DNA of 64,000 nucleotides, taken from positions 558,001 to 622,000 of the forward strand of contig NZ_BMKK01000003.1 in the NCBI RefSeq assembly GCF_014644295.1, given 5' to 3'. A model generated the notes under the pieces. That model had not been told where the DNA came from, did not search any database, and worked only from the letters and a program-made list of their open reading frames with translations. Source of the DNA: Emticicia aquatilis. Lineage in GTDB: Bacteria; Bacteroidota; Bacteroidia; Cytophagales; Spirosomataceae. Shown here piece after piece: positions 8,384 to 17,527 of this stretch (the stretch's first letter is position 1; every line of letters begins with the position of its first letter). The translations under genes were made by a program, and so were the position numbers.

Positions 8384-10111
8384 TTAGTTCTCTTGAACTT
8401 GCATTTTTTTGTTCAAACGCATTTTGGCTTTGCGTACACTGGCTGGGTCGATATTCAGCAGATTGGCGATTTCTTTCGTAGAAAGATTGAGATGAAAGTA
8501 GGCACACAACCTAATTTCGTATTGGGTTAGAGTAGGGTGAGTGATTTGTAATTGCTTGAAAAAATTGGGGTGTACTTGCTCAAAATGAATGCGGAATCGC
8601 TCCCAATCGCTTTCTAAATGGAGGTTGTTTTGAATAACAGCTTTGATGTTTTTTATTACTTTCTGCGAAGTATCAGGAAGGTTTTCTCCCAGATGTTGTA
8701 CGCTCGATTTGAGGTCTAAAAGCAATTCATTTTTTTGCGAAATATAGAGCGTATTTGAGGCCAATTCACGCTGGTTTGCTTCTAATTTTTCTTGTAAATA
8801 TTGGTTCTGAGCTTGTTGCAGCGTATTCTGAAACACTAATTCCTGCGTTTCTAATTGTTTTTGTTTCAATTCTTCACGAATCAACAAAACACGTTGCACC
8901 AAGGCAATAGCCAAGAATAAGGCTTGGGCAATAATGGCAACTTTGGCAAAAATAGCATGGTCGGTCGTGCGAACCACATCAACAAATAAATACAGAAAAC
9001 TACTTACCAAAATAATTGACATCGAAATGCCATTCGCCACCAAAAAATAGCGAGCCAGCTTGTGCTTTCTCCTAAAACTCAATATAGCTACATAAAAAAT
9101 ACAAACTATCGTGCTGAATATTACAAAGTTGGGTAGTAAATTGGGTAATTTACCAGCTTTTATAATTCGGGAGAATAGCAGGACATTTGAAATAATTACT
9201 ATGGCAATAAAGCCAAAAGGTAGATATTTTAGCACTAAATCTTGTTTTGGGAGGTTATTTGTGGTGTCGAAGTAAAGACGAGTAATCTGCACGTAACCAA
9301 AGAGAATCATGGAAACACCAATATCGAACATGACTCCGTTGATTTCATGAAACATCACGAAACCATTTGGCTGAGCATCTACCACGCAGAAGCGGAATGG
9401 CAGTAAAACATTGAAATAAAACTGGTCAGCTAATATAAAAATGATGCCACCGATTTGAGCAACAAGGTAATAAATGAAGGTTTTGTCTCGAAAAACATAA
9501 AAAATGTAGGCATTGTATATCAAAAAGAATACAAACACAAATACCGTAATCCAAGTGGCAAGGTCAATGAATTGCTCATTTTCGGTGATATAACTCTCTT
9601 TTTCGAGCCAGACCGTAGCTTGAATAGGAGCAGTGGCCTTACGGAATGATTCTATATTTGCTTTAATGTATAGCTCAACGGTTTCGTTGGCTGGTAGCAC
9701 ACATGGCATCAACCAAATATTTCGTTGGCGATTATTGACCATCAAGCCATTCGAGTAACTAAGCCATTTTTGTTGATTTTTGTTGAAATAATACAAGGTA
9801 TTGTCGGCCATCGGCAGAAACTCAACCATGTATTTTTCGGAATAGGCAAACGGATTATGAACTTTTAGCTTTATCCAGTAAGCGTCGGTTACATTAGTTG
9901 CAAGCGTATCGGTATGTTTGAATTTCAGACTTTTATCAGTAAGAATCTGCTGAAATGTATAAGATTTATTGGGTAAAATGCTAAAATCCTTTGATTTTAT
10001 AGACTCTGCTTCATCAAGTTTAATGATGTTTTGGCTTTGGGCAGAGAATCCCAAAATAACTAAAATTGATAAGATAAAAAATCTACTTTGTAGCGTAATC
10101 TTTTTTCTCAA
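8384..10111 (-). CDS. 7TM-DISM membrane sensor with C-terminal LuxR-type helix-turn-helix
   Basis: A 575-residue protein in four parts: a signal peptide, a 7TMR-DISMED2-like extracytoplasmic domain (about 30-185), seven hydrophobic helices (about 190-400) and a cytoplasmic coiled coil (about 410-500) ending in a LuxR/GerE-like helix-turn-helix. The HTH is recognised from LTQYEIRLCAYFHLNLSTKE followed by IANLLNIDPASVRKAKMRL. There is no kinase or receiver domain. It would act as a one-component, membrane-tethered regulator that senses a ligand outside and binds DNA inside. It stands alone between the two Lnt modules, and its ligand-binding region resembles that of the kinase at 17628. Confidence 0.8.
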   Translation of the reverse strand: MRKKITLQSRFFILSILVILGFSAQSQNIIKLDEAESIKSKDFSILPNKSYTFQQILTDKSLKFKHTDTLATNVTDAYWIKLKVHNPFAYSEKYMVEFLPMADNTLYYFNKNQQKWLSYSNGLMVNNRQRNIWLMPCVLPANETVELYIKANIESFRKATAPIQATVWLEKESYITENEQFIDLATWITVFVFVFFLIYNAYIFYVFRDKTFIYYLVAQIGGIIFILADQFYFNVLLPFRFCVVDAQPNGFVMFHEINGVMFDIGVSMILFGYVQITRLYFDTTNNLPKQDLVLKYLPFGFIAIVIISNVLLFSRIIKAGKLPNLLPNFVIFSTIVCIFYVAILSFRRKHKLARYFLVANGISMSIILVSSFLYLFVDVVRTTDHAIFAKVAIIAQALFLAIALVQRVLLIREELKQKQLETQELVFQNTLQQAQNQYLQEKLEANQRELASNTLYISQKNELLLDLKSSVQHLGENLPDTSQKVIKNIKAVIQNNLHLESDWERFRIHFEQVHPNFFKQLQITHPTLTQYEIRLCAYFHLNLSTKEIANLLNIDPASVRKAKMRLNKKMQVQEN

Positions 10112-10257
10112 TGGGATATAATTTTTAAACTACAATATTAACCATTGACATTCAAAAAACATTTATAGAACCCATACATTTTTTTATGAAGCTTCTCCTA
10201 AATCATATTTCAATTTACTGCAATACTAAATTTAGCTTTTCCGAAAAGGTTTAAGAA

Positions 10258-11781
10258 TTACTTTTTAATCCAAAAGTAGAGTATCAGTCCGAACATTATA
10301 CTACTAATCAAAATTACAAAAAAACTGGGGTGTTTGGTATAAAAACTTTTTTTATTCACCGCCAATACGTCTTGCGAGGAAATGTTTGCAGTAAACCACG
10401 GAATCTCTCCGTAGATTTTGCCAAATGGGTCAATAAAACACGAAATCCCTCCATTTGAACATCGGGCTATCGCTCGTCGATTTTCGATGGCTCGTAGTTT
10501 TGTGAAACTCAGTAGATATTTTGCTCCAGGAGTTTTACCAAACCAAGAATCGTTGTTCATCATTGTGATATATTCTGCTCCATCACGCACTAATGAGGCA
10601 ATTTTGTTAGGGTAGGTTTGTTCCCAGCAAATACTCAAAGCCACTTTAAATTTTTCGCTTCGGGCTTTGGCATACAGAAAAGTATAAGGTTCGCTTCCTT
10701 TGATTAATCGTCTGCCTTTCAGCGAGTTACAGTTTTCGCAATAAGGCATAAATTCTATAAATGGTAGCCCAAATTCTTTTTGATAAATCTTTACATCGGC
10801 TTCTTTGATTTTCAGTGAATCCCAAAAATAAGCGAGTTGTGGCGTAAAGACCAAAGCCAAGTTTTTGAATGAAGTGCTGTCTTCGTAATTCACATAGCCA
10901 ATCGCTACGTTGGTATTCCAATTCACAATGTTTCTTCGGGCAAAATCTAAGAAACTTTTGTCTTTGAATAATGAAAATGGGAAAGATGCTTCGGGAAGTA
11001 CGACCAAATCGGGTTTGTGTGTACGTACTGCCGAATCGGAGAGTGAAATGATTTGATTGAGGGTTTTCTGCACAATCAATGAGTCGTTTTCGGCATAACT
11101 ATCAATATTTGTCTGTATCAACGAAACTTTGGTTTTGGTATTTCCGCTGCCGATAGCACTTGATGGATTAATGTGCAGTATCCAAACCGAATAAATGAGA
11201 GCAATCAAAACCCAAGTCGCAGAAAAAAGATAGTATTTCTTTGCTTTTGTATCAATAGCAAAAGTTATCAGAACATTGAGTGAAATCACCCAAAAAGCAA
11301 TACCCCAAATACCTGCAAGGTCGGCAAATTGATTGAAATACAGCAAATGTGCTTGAGTATAAGCAATATTAAGCACTTGTAGGTTATGCGGAAGCAGGTG
11401 CGTAGCCCATTCGACAAATACCCAAAGAAATGGAAAAAGTATGAGCGAACGCCGCCACCCAAAGCGTTTTTGCAACCCAAAATGCAATACAAATACGAAG
11501 TATAATGAAAGTAATTGCGTAAAATAACAAACAAAGAATGTTTGCCAGCTGTAATAGCTCGTCCACCAGAAACCTATCGGGCTACTGATGGCAAAGACTG
11601 GCAAAATGATGGAAAGATAGGCTTTAAATGAAATTGTTTTCTTGATTTCGAGCAAAAGTGGCACTAAGGCAAACCAAGCCAAAACCCCGAAAGGAAATTC
11701 GGGGTAATTGGGATAAGCAAGGCCGTAAAGAATGCCTGATGTAAGAATTGTACTCCAAACAGAACTTTTTAATTTGCTCAT
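10258..11781 (-). CDS. lnt: Lnt-type apolipoprotein N-acyltransferase, copy 2
   Basis: A 507-residue paralogue of the 4777-6324 product, collinear over the whole length; the block KVSLIQTNIDSY begins at residue 218 in both. About six transmembrane helices are followed by a nitrilase domain with Glu264 (LPEASF), Lys335 (YQKEFGLPF) and Cys385 (ICWEQTYP), so it looks catalytically intact. Cys385 is followed by Trp, as in copy 1. It has its own start (MSKLKSS) and is divergent from a toxin-antitoxin remnant that now separates it from the paralogous secreted-protein gene at 12386. Two Lnt genes within 6 kb are unusual; one could serve general lipoprotein maturation. Confidence 0.82.
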   Translation of the reverse strand: MSKLKSSVWSTILTSGILYGLAYPNYPEFPFGVLAWFALVPLLLEIKKTISFKAYLSIILPVFAISSPIGFWWTSYYSWQTFFVCYFTQLLSLYFVFVLHFGLQKRFGWRRSLILFPFLWVFVEWATHLLPHNLQVLNIAYTQAHLLYFNQFADLAGIWGIAFWVISLNVLITFAIDTKAKKYYLFSATWVLIALIYSVWILHINPSSAIGSGNTKTKVSLIQTNIDSYAENDSLIVQKTLNQIISLSDSAVRTHKPDLVVLPEASFPFSLFKDKSFLDFARRNIVNWNTNVAIGYVNYEDSTSFKNLALVFTPQLAYFWDSLKIKEADVKIYQKEFGLPFIEFMPYCENCNSLKGRRLIKGSEPYTFLYAKARSEKFKVALSICWEQTYPNKIASLVRDGAEYITMMNNDSWFGKTPGAKYLLSFTKLRAIENRRAIARCSNGGISCFIDPFGKIYGEIPWFTANISSQDVLAVNKKSFYTKHPSFFVILISSIMFGLILYFWIKK

Positions 11782-11855
11782 CTACAAAAAATTAATTCAT
11801 TTCTACATATAAATTTATTTAAAAAAACTAATTTGCATAATCAAATTCATAGAAA

Positions 11856-12023
11856 ATGACTATTGTGATTAAAAGTAATAGTAAAAATACTGATGTAGAT
11901 TTACTATTGAAAAAGTTGAAAGAAAGCCCTAAAAAGCAGGGATTAAGAAAACATTTTGGTTTATTAAAGCGTAATATTGATGGCTTAGAACTTCAAAAAG
12001 AACTTCGTAATGAATGGGATTGA
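11856..12023 (+). CDS. Putative antitoxin of a VapBC-like pair
   Basis: A 55-residue ORF, MTIVIKSNSKNTDVD to KELRNEWD, whose stop lies 14 nt inside the following PIN-domain gene. The size, basic middle part, acidic-hydrophobic tail and overlap with a PIN toxin gene are typical of a type II antitoxin. I recognise no named DNA-binding fold in the sequence. It starts 75 nt from the divergent Lnt copy 2. The call rests mainly on the neighbour. Confidence 0.55.
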   Translation: MTIVIKSNSKNTDVDLLLKKLKESPKKQGLRKHFGLLKRNIDGLELQKELRNEWD

Positions 12024-12379
12024 TTTCTTAGCCGATACTAATTTTCTAATTCAAATACATGAAGGAAAACCTAATGTAGAAGCGTTTCTTGATTATCATT
12101 TCGGGGTGTCATTTATTACAGAAATCGAACTTTTAGGTAAATTTAGTGTATCAAAAATTGAGAAAAAACCTTCTCCGAAATTTACTTAACGATTGCTTTA
12201 TCATTGAGATGAATCAAAATATTAAATCAAGAACAATATGGCTACGCCAGCGATATAAACTCAAAACCCCTGATGCTATTATTGCAGCTACTGCCATCGA
12301 ATTTCAAGTACCTCTTATAAGTTCAGATAACGATTTTTCTGTAATAAAAGAGCTGGATTTCTTATTTCTTGAAAAGTAA
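12010..12379 (+). pseudogene. PIN-domain toxin gene with a frameshift in an A6 run
   Basis: From ATG 12010 the frame reads MNGIDFLADTNFLIQIHEG and on to ITEIELLGKFSVSKIEKK, then stops at 12187-12189 after 59 codons. Conserved PIN sequence continues in the next frame as NLLRNLLNDCFIIEMNQ, TPDAIIAATAIEF and SSDNDFSVI, to a stop at 12377-12379. Removing one A from the run at 12163-12168 joins the halves into an intact toxin of about 122 residues with all four acidic metal ligands (Asp9, the Glu of TEIE, the Asp of TPDA and of SSDND). PIN toxins are RNases that cut tRNA or other RNA. The gene is either truly inactivated, switchable by slippage, or affected by a sequencing error. Confidence 0.78.
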
Positions 12380-12385
12380 AAAACT

Positions 12386-13957
12386 TCATTTTTCAATTCT
12401 CCAACTAAACTTCACATTCGATTTTCCTTTTTGTAATTCTTTTACCTCAAAACCTTCACGAGTTTTATTTGAGATATAGACTCCATTGCAATCTCCTTCG
12501 AGTTGGATGTTTATGATTAAATCTTCAAAATCATCTCGTGGTGTATCGAATTTAATAAAAGTTGTCCCATTTTGTAGTTGATTTTTGCCACGAAAACTCA
12601 AATTTTCGCTAATTATAGAATTGCTTGTTCTGATATTTGCTTGCATCGAACTTGACGGTGTTGTACTTAATTTATTCCAAGCTGTTCCATCGAAAAAATA
12701 AAAACCAGGTGTATTATCGACTTGATAAACCAGTAGCCCCTCGGCTGGTGAACTTGGGCGATTAGCTTGGGTGATGCGTGGAATCAAAATGCCCAGTGAA
12801 TCGCTGTTTATATCTAAAATTGCACTGGCATCTGCCGTGAAATCAGTATTATTTATTGCAATCCCATGACTATCATTGTTGATTTTGACGGCAGATTGCG
12901 AAGTAAGTGTGTTTGTTGGCACAAAGCGTGTAAGTTCCATAAATCCTACAAGACCTACATGATTGCTGTTTTCTGATTGGACTGCTGCACTAAAGATAAA
13001 ACCATTTTTGGTTATCCATTTTACTCGTCTGATTTCATAATTAGCTTGCGTTCCATAAGCTACTGCTTCGCTTACTCGTCTGAAATACTTGATGTTTTCA
13101 GTTTGGCGTAAACATTGAAAATTACCATAAGGCGTATTGATTGTTCCGAAGGCATCTACAATGGTTTCTGTGCGAATTTTTAGAAAATTTCCATTGTCAT
13201 TTTCCTCAATCGGATAATCTTCTGTGATTTGATTATCGCCCAATTCAAGTGGCACGTCATATAACTCTACATCAGGTTCTTCATCAAAGTTATCATCACT
13301 TCCTTCATCAAAGTCATAAGAAGAGCCTAAATCTGTAACTTCAGTTCCATCAACTTGTAGGTGCATGTAAGAATCGGCCTCACCATCGTTTGGTTCAGAA
13401 ACTACCTCCTTCAATACATGAGTTGCACCCGCTACCTGCATTGATATTGGAATCTGGCTCGGCAAAAGAATATCAAGCCGAGAGGTATGCCCATCTACAT
13501 ATTCAGCGAGATTAGATGGGAGCGTCCAAGTTTGAGCATTAACGGCATCGGCAATGCCAATATTCATATAGAAATAATCAAAAAAACCTTGAGAAAATAA
13601 AATGGATTTTCCTGCTTGTAGGATGCTTTCAAAGTCGGTTTGAGTAATTTGTATGGCTGAATTTACAGAGGCAATTTTCGCATTTGGTTGCGAAATATCA
13701 TTTTTGAGATTTAGTAACTCTCTATCACTCAAATTAATTAGGCTAATACCATTTGGACAATCGAAACCTTTAAAACAACCAAAAGGGTTAAAGAGACTAT
13801 TGGGAAACCCAGGAGGGTGCTGTGGGTCTGGTTTCACTTCTACACAACCGCAGCCACTTGTTTGGCTACCACAGCCACAAGTCGAACTTGCTGCTTGGGC
13901 ATAGAACGCTGATAGAAATGTAGTAAAAAAGATAAGGTGGTAAATAACTCTTTTCAT
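12386..13957 (-). CDS. Secreted surface protein, paralogue of the 6317-7756 product
   Basis: A 523-residue exported protein: signal peptide ending near residue 22, then a short cysteine-rich stretch (STCGCGSQTSGCGC) absent from the paralogue. It shares with the 479-residue protein the blocks SSYDFDEGSDDNFDE, DAFGTINTPYGNFQCLR, ILIPRITQANRPSSPAEG and the C-terminal KTREGFEVKELQKGKSN. Such proteins are probably surface exposed; function unknown. Its promoter carries the 20-bp palindrome, unlike that of the paralogue, so the two copies are probably regulated differently. It converges with the PIN gene remnant (6-nt gap). Confidence 0.62.
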   Translation of the reverse strand: MKRVIYHLIFFTTFLSAFYAQAASSTCGCGSQTSGCGCVEVKPDPQHPPGFPNSLFNPFGCFKGFDCPNGISLINLSDRELLNLKNDISQPNAKIASVNSAIQITQTDFESILQAGKSILFSQGFFDYFYMNIGIADAVNAQTWTLPSNLAEYVDGHTSRLDILLPSQIPISMQVAGATHVLKEVVSEPNDGEADSYMHLQVDGTEVTDLGSSYDFDEGSDDNFDEEPDVELYDVPLELGDNQITEDYPIEENDNGNFLKIRTETIVDAFGTINTPYGNFQCLRQTENIKYFRRVSEAVAYGTQANYEIRRVKWITKNGFIFSAAVQSENSNHVGLVGFMELTRFVPTNTLTSQSAVKINNDSHGIAINNTDFTADASAILDINSDSLGILIPRITQANRPSSPAEGLLVYQVDNTPGFYFFDGTAWNKLSTTPSSSMQANIRTSNSIISENLSFRGKNQLQNGTTFIKFDTPRDDFEDLIINIQLEGDCNGVYISNKTREGFEVKELQKGKSNVKFSWRIEK

Positions 13958-13994
13958 AAGTCTTAACTTAAGATGATTATCTGAAAGAATATTA

Positions 13995-14043
13995 CAAAAT
14001 TCACTGATATAATGAATCTTTAAAATACCTACATGGAGGTATT
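13995..14043 (-). promoter_or_regulatory. Palindrome-controlled promoter of the 13957 gene (site 2)
   Basis: AATACCTACATGGAGGTATT lies at 14024-14043, in the gap between two co-oriented surface-protein genes. On the minus strand 21 nt separate it from GAATTTTG (13995-14002), a 7-of-8 match to TAnnTTTG, and the start codon follows 37 nt later. The 20-bp palindrome is identical to site 3. The same distance and the absence of a -33 TTG match site 1. Confidence 0.75.
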
Positions 14044-14063
14044 TTGAGAGAAAATATCTTTCC

Positions 14064-17000
14064 TTAATTAACTATCAATATTCTGAAGGTGCCTTGAGCT
14101 ATTCCACCAGCGGCATTTGTACATCTAATTTTTAGTGTATTATTATCTACATGGTAATAAGATGTCCTGACATATTCCATTAACGAATACTCATTGGCTT
14201 GCTCATTAGTAATCATAATGATAGGTTGATAGCCTAAATTATGAACCCACTCTACTTCGGCCATACCATGAGTGGTTGTTCCACCTAAAGTAACTGTGGG
14301 AGGTACGGTTATGGCTACACTCGCAGTTCTGAGAGGCGTTTTAGAGTTCCAAGAGGCATTTCCGTTGGCATCACTCACCAAAACAGCATTTTCTGTGGCA
14401 CCTGTTCGTAGGCGTACTGTTCCTACTACATCAAAATTTGCGGTTGGAGAATCAGTACCGATACCGACATTTGCACCATTTGGATTCAGTGCTAAATTTC
14501 TCCATTCATTCAAGTCGCTATTATGACCTCCAATAGTTGCCGTTTGATTGAAAATACCAAATACTAATCTGTTGCCTGTTTGTCCTCCAAAATTTCCAGA
14601 AATCCAATCGGTAAGACCCGTTGCTCCGTGTGTACTCGAAACTTTCAAACCTGCCAAACCATTCACTTCCAGCTTTGTAGCAGGGTTTGAAGTCCCAACT
14701 CCCATTGCTCCACTGTTGTCAATTATCATTCTATATTGATTGGCAGTGGCATCGTAAACCCCAAATTTATTCGGTCCAGAACCCGCACCAGTGCCAGTAC
14801 TAATCAAAGCAAAGTCGGTATCGCCATCAAGATAAACAGCAGGGCCTACATTAGAACCACTACTAATTCTAAAACCATTATCCCAGCCATACCCGTGAAT
14901 ATGAAGCCCAGCACTTGGCGAAGTCGTGCCAATTCCCAGTGCTTTATTGGCATTATCCCAAAACAAATTAGCATTGCTCTGCGAAATATTTGAGCCGTTG
15001 CTAAATAAAATACTTCCGTTTGTGAGACTTGGGAGATTATATTTATTGTTGAAAGTATTCCAATCGGTGCTGGTTAAAATTCCATTTGTTGAGGCACTCG
15101 CATTAGAAAGTGCATTTTGTTTAGTGTTGAATATATTCCAATCAGTACTGGTCAAAATGCCAGAAGTTGTTGCGTTGGCATTGAAGAGAGTATTTTGTTT
15201 ATTATTGAAAGTATTCCAATCGGTGGATGAAAGATAACCATTAGTTGTACTATTGGCTTGGGACATACTTATAACGGGAGTTGTTGTGCTATTCGTTACC
15301 TGCATGGGAGTAGTAGCTGTGACAGAGGTTACTGAATTTAAAGCAGCAGAACTACTACTTAATGTACCATCAGCAGCAACAACCACATTTCGAATGCCCG
15401 TACCAGCCATTGACTCAATTTGAACATTTGTTGACCCTTTCACAGCAATTGCTTTTGTCGTCCCATCAATCTTTAATAAATCAACAGGTGTTTCTGTTTC
15501 ATATAACTTTAATGAAAGGTCGTAGTTATTCTCTGGAGTTGCAATATCGTAGTAATATTTACCCGCAATGTTATTTGGGGCTAAAGCAAGAATCATTTGT
15601 CCTCCATATCCTCCAATAGTAAGTGTATAAACTTGACCGGCCACAACAGGTTGATTGAGATTGATTTCTGCATAAGTTGATGGACTATATGGTGGCAGAG
15701 AAAAATTACCTATGCTTAAAGTTTCGCCCCCATAGTAACCTTCACCCTTATTTAATATATATTGCCCAGTACCCGTATACTGAGGCCGTCCCACATTAAC
15801 AGACACTTTGTTGAGTATTCCTGTTGTTTGAGCAACAAAAGATTGCCCAAAAGAATTTTGTGTCGTAATAATCGTAGGGGAATTTGAATAACTATCGACT
15901 GTTACACTTGGTTCTACACCACCACCTTGAAAAGTGAATTCTTTACTGTTAAGGCTTATAATTGTATTTTTTTTAAGGACTCCGCCTAATTGCAATGTGT
16001 CATTTTGAATTTTGATACCATTTTCAACATTTAGCGATTTTAAAAGACCCTCCGAATTTGTTGATAAAATTTTAGCATTGGGGTAATAGGGTATTCTAAT
16101 AAGCCCACCCGGATTGAGGTCTAATGTCTCCCATTGTGCATGTAAATCGTTGGTAGCACCAATCGTTGGATTTCCATTTCTTGTACCCATTACTAATCTT
16201 GAACCCGTAGAGGCACCTATTGATGAGACAATCCACAGGGATGTATTACCATTGTTTATTGGAGATAGTTGTGAAGATACATGAAGAGGGAAGGTTAGAA
16301 TATTAGTACCGACTCCTAACTTAAAATTCGTGTTATCCCAAAATAATTTTGAGTTGTTTTGGCTAATAGTTGAGCCATTCGAAAATAGTAAACTGCCCGA
16401 ATTTAGTACTGGTAGAGTAAATTTATTATTAAAAGTATTCCAGTCAGCACTTGTTAAAATTCCCGAAGCAGTAGCATTAGCATTTGAAAGTGGATTTTGT
16501 TTGTTATTAAAAGTATTCCAATCAGCACTTGTTAAAATTCCCGAAGTAGTAGCATTTGCATCTGGTAGTGGGTTTTGTTTATTATTAAAAGTATTCCAAT
16601 CGGCACTTGTTAAAATCCCCGAAGTAGTGGCATTTGCATTAGAAAGTGGATTTTGCTTATTATTAAAAGTATTCCAATCGGCACTTGTCAAAATCCCCGA
16701 AGTGGTGGAATTGGCGTTTGAAAGTGGGCTTTGTTTGCTATTAAAAGTATTCCAATCGGCACTTGTTAAAATCCCTGATGTTGTAGCATTTGCATCTGGT
16801 AGTGGATTTTGCTTATTATTAAAAGTATTCCAATCAGCACTTGTTAAAATCCCCGAAGTGGTGGCGTTGGCATTAGAAAGTGGATTTTGCTTATTATTAA
16901 AAGTATTCCAATCAGCACTTGTTAAAATCCCCGAAGTGGTGGCGTTGGCATTAGAAAGTGGATTTTGCTTGTTATTAAAAGTATTCCAATCAGCACTTGT

Positions 17001-17495
17001 CAAAATCCCCGAAGTGGTTGCATTGGCATTGGGTAGTGGATTTTGCTTATTATTAAAAGTATTCCAATCAGCACTTGTTAAAATCCCTGAAGTGGCTGTA
17101 TTTGCATTTGGCAAGGTATTTTGCTTATTATTGAAAGTATTCCAGTCCGTGCTTGAAAGAAAACCATTGGTTGTTCCATTGGCTTGTTGGATAGTTATGG
17201 CCGGTGTTGTTGAGCCATTTGTTACCGATAAAGGCGAATTTGCCGTAACATTCGTAACGGTTCCGCTGTTTCCACTACCACCGCTTGAAACTGCTGTCCA
17301 AGCGGTTCCGTTCCAAATATAAAGTCCAGTTGAACCGTCAGTTTGATAAATCAGTTGCCCTTTAACTGGATTTACAGGCCGAGTAGCTTGTGTAAATGAA
17401 GGTATTACAGTACCATTAGGCAAAATGATACTTGATTGAGCAAAAAGTTTAGAAGTAGCAACGAGTAAGAAAAGGATAAATATTATTCGCTTCAT
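14064..17495 (-). CDS. Large secreted repeat protein (tail-fibre-like adhesin candidate)
   Basis: A 1143-residue exported protein starting at ATG 17495 (MKRIIFILFLLVATSKLFAQ); a TTG two codons upstream is less likely. After a RPVNPVKGQLIYQTD surface motif come ten 26-residue units of the type GILTSADWNTFNNKQNPLSN. Next is a beta-rich domain with FSNGSTISQNNSKLFWDN. Three more 26-residue units (STDWNTFNNKQ) and a second copy of the beta domain (FSNGSNISQSNANLFWDN) follow. The unit layout resembles phage tail-fibre shafts, and the closing 100 residues form a separate tip domain. Likely a fibrous surface protein. It is transcribed from the divergent palindrome promoter shared with the sensor kinase operon. 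Confidence 0.7.
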   Translation of the reverse strand: MKRIIFILFLLVATSKLFAQSSIILPNGTVIPSFTQATRPVNPVKGQLIYQTDGSTGLYIWNGTAWTAVSSGGSGNSGTVTNVTANSPLSVTNGSTTPAITIQQANGTTNGFLSSTDWNTFNNKQNTLPNANTATSGILTSADWNTFNNKQNPLPNANATTSGILTSADWNTFNNKQNPLSNANATTSGILTSADWNTFNNKQNPLSNANATTSGILTSADWNTFNNKQNPLPDANATTSGILTSADWNTFNSKQSPLSNANSTTSGILTSADWNTFNNKQNPLSNANATTSGILTSADWNTFNNKQNPLPDANATTSGILTSADWNTFNNKQNPLSNANATASGILTSADWNTFNNKFTLPVLNSGSLLFSNGSTISQNNSKLFWDNTNFKLGVGTNILTFPLHVSSQLSPINNGNTSLWIVSSIGASTGSRLVMGTRNGNPTIGATNDLHAQWETLDLNPGGLIRIPYYPNAKILSTNSEGLLKSLNVENGIKIQNDTLQLGGVLKKNTIISLNSKEFTFQGGGVEPSVTVDSYSNSPTIITTQNSFGQSFVAQTTGILNKVSVNVGRPQYTGTGQYILNKGEGYYGGETLSIGNFSLPPYSPSTYAEINLNQPVVAGQVYTLTIGGYGGQMILALAPNNIAGKYYYDIATPENNYDLSLKLYETETPVDLLKIDGTTKAIAVKGSTNVQIESMAGTGIRNVVVAADGTLSSSSAALNSVTSVTATTPMQVTNSTTTPVISMSQANSTTNGYLSSTDWNTFNNKQNTLFNANATTSGILTSTDWNIFNTKQNALSNASASTNGILTSTDWNTFNNKYNLPSLTNGSILFSNGSNISQSNANLFWDNANKALGIGTTSPSAGLHIHGYGWDNGFRISSGSNVGPAVYLDGDTDFALISTGTGAGSGPNKFGVYDATANQYRMIIDNSGAMGVGTSNPATKLEVNGLAGLKVSSTHGATGLTDWISGNFGGQTGNRLVFGIFNQTATIGGHNSDLNEWRNLALNPNGANVGIGTDSPTANFDVVGTVRLRTGATENAVLVSDANGNASWNSKTPLRTASVAITVPPTVTLGGTTTHGMAEVEWVHNLGYQPIIMITNEQANEYSLMEYVRTSYYHVDNNTLKIRCTNAAGGIAQGTFRILIVN
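15037..15240 (-). repeat. Second cluster of 78-bp coding repeats (3 units)
   Basis: The marker GTATTCCAATC or a near variant recurs at about 15055, 15133 and 15211, an exact 78-bp period. These encode three degenerate 26-residue units (STDWNTFNNKQ type) and are more diverged from each other than the ten-unit array further upstream in the same gene. Confidence 0.75.
16417..17170 (-). repeat. 78-bp tandem repeat array, ten units, within the surface-protein gene
   Basis: The marker GTATTCCA recurs at 16435, 16513, 16591, 16669, 16747, 16825, 16903, 16981, 17059 and 17137, each step exactly 78 bp (26 codons). Neighbouring units are nearly identical, so copy number could change by recombination or slippage without loss of frame. 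The first translated unit (FLSSTDW) and the last (ending NKFTLP) are the most diverged. Confidence 0.9.
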
Positions 17496-17527
17496 ATGCA
17501 AGATTTTTGAGTTACAAAAGACTATGA

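Noticed and set aside
12146-12379. A separate small gene starting at GTG 12146
   Set aside because: Its sequence is the C-terminal half of the PIN toxin; the upstream frame supplies the missing N-terminus, so it is a frameshift fragment.
4772-14043. Plus-strand promoters from sites 1 and 2
   Set aside because: No TAnnTTTG box stands 21 nt from the palindrome on the plus strand at either site, and no plus-strand gene follows.
16417-17170. CRISPR-like regular repeats
   Set aside because: The period is 78 bp with no unique spacers, the units are coding and in frame, and no cas genes are present.
16330-17322. A 330-codon open frame on the plus strand opposite the repeat array
   Set aside because: It exists because the repeat period (78 bp) is a multiple of three, which keeps an antisense frame open; it has no start context and repeats the same 26-residue unit.
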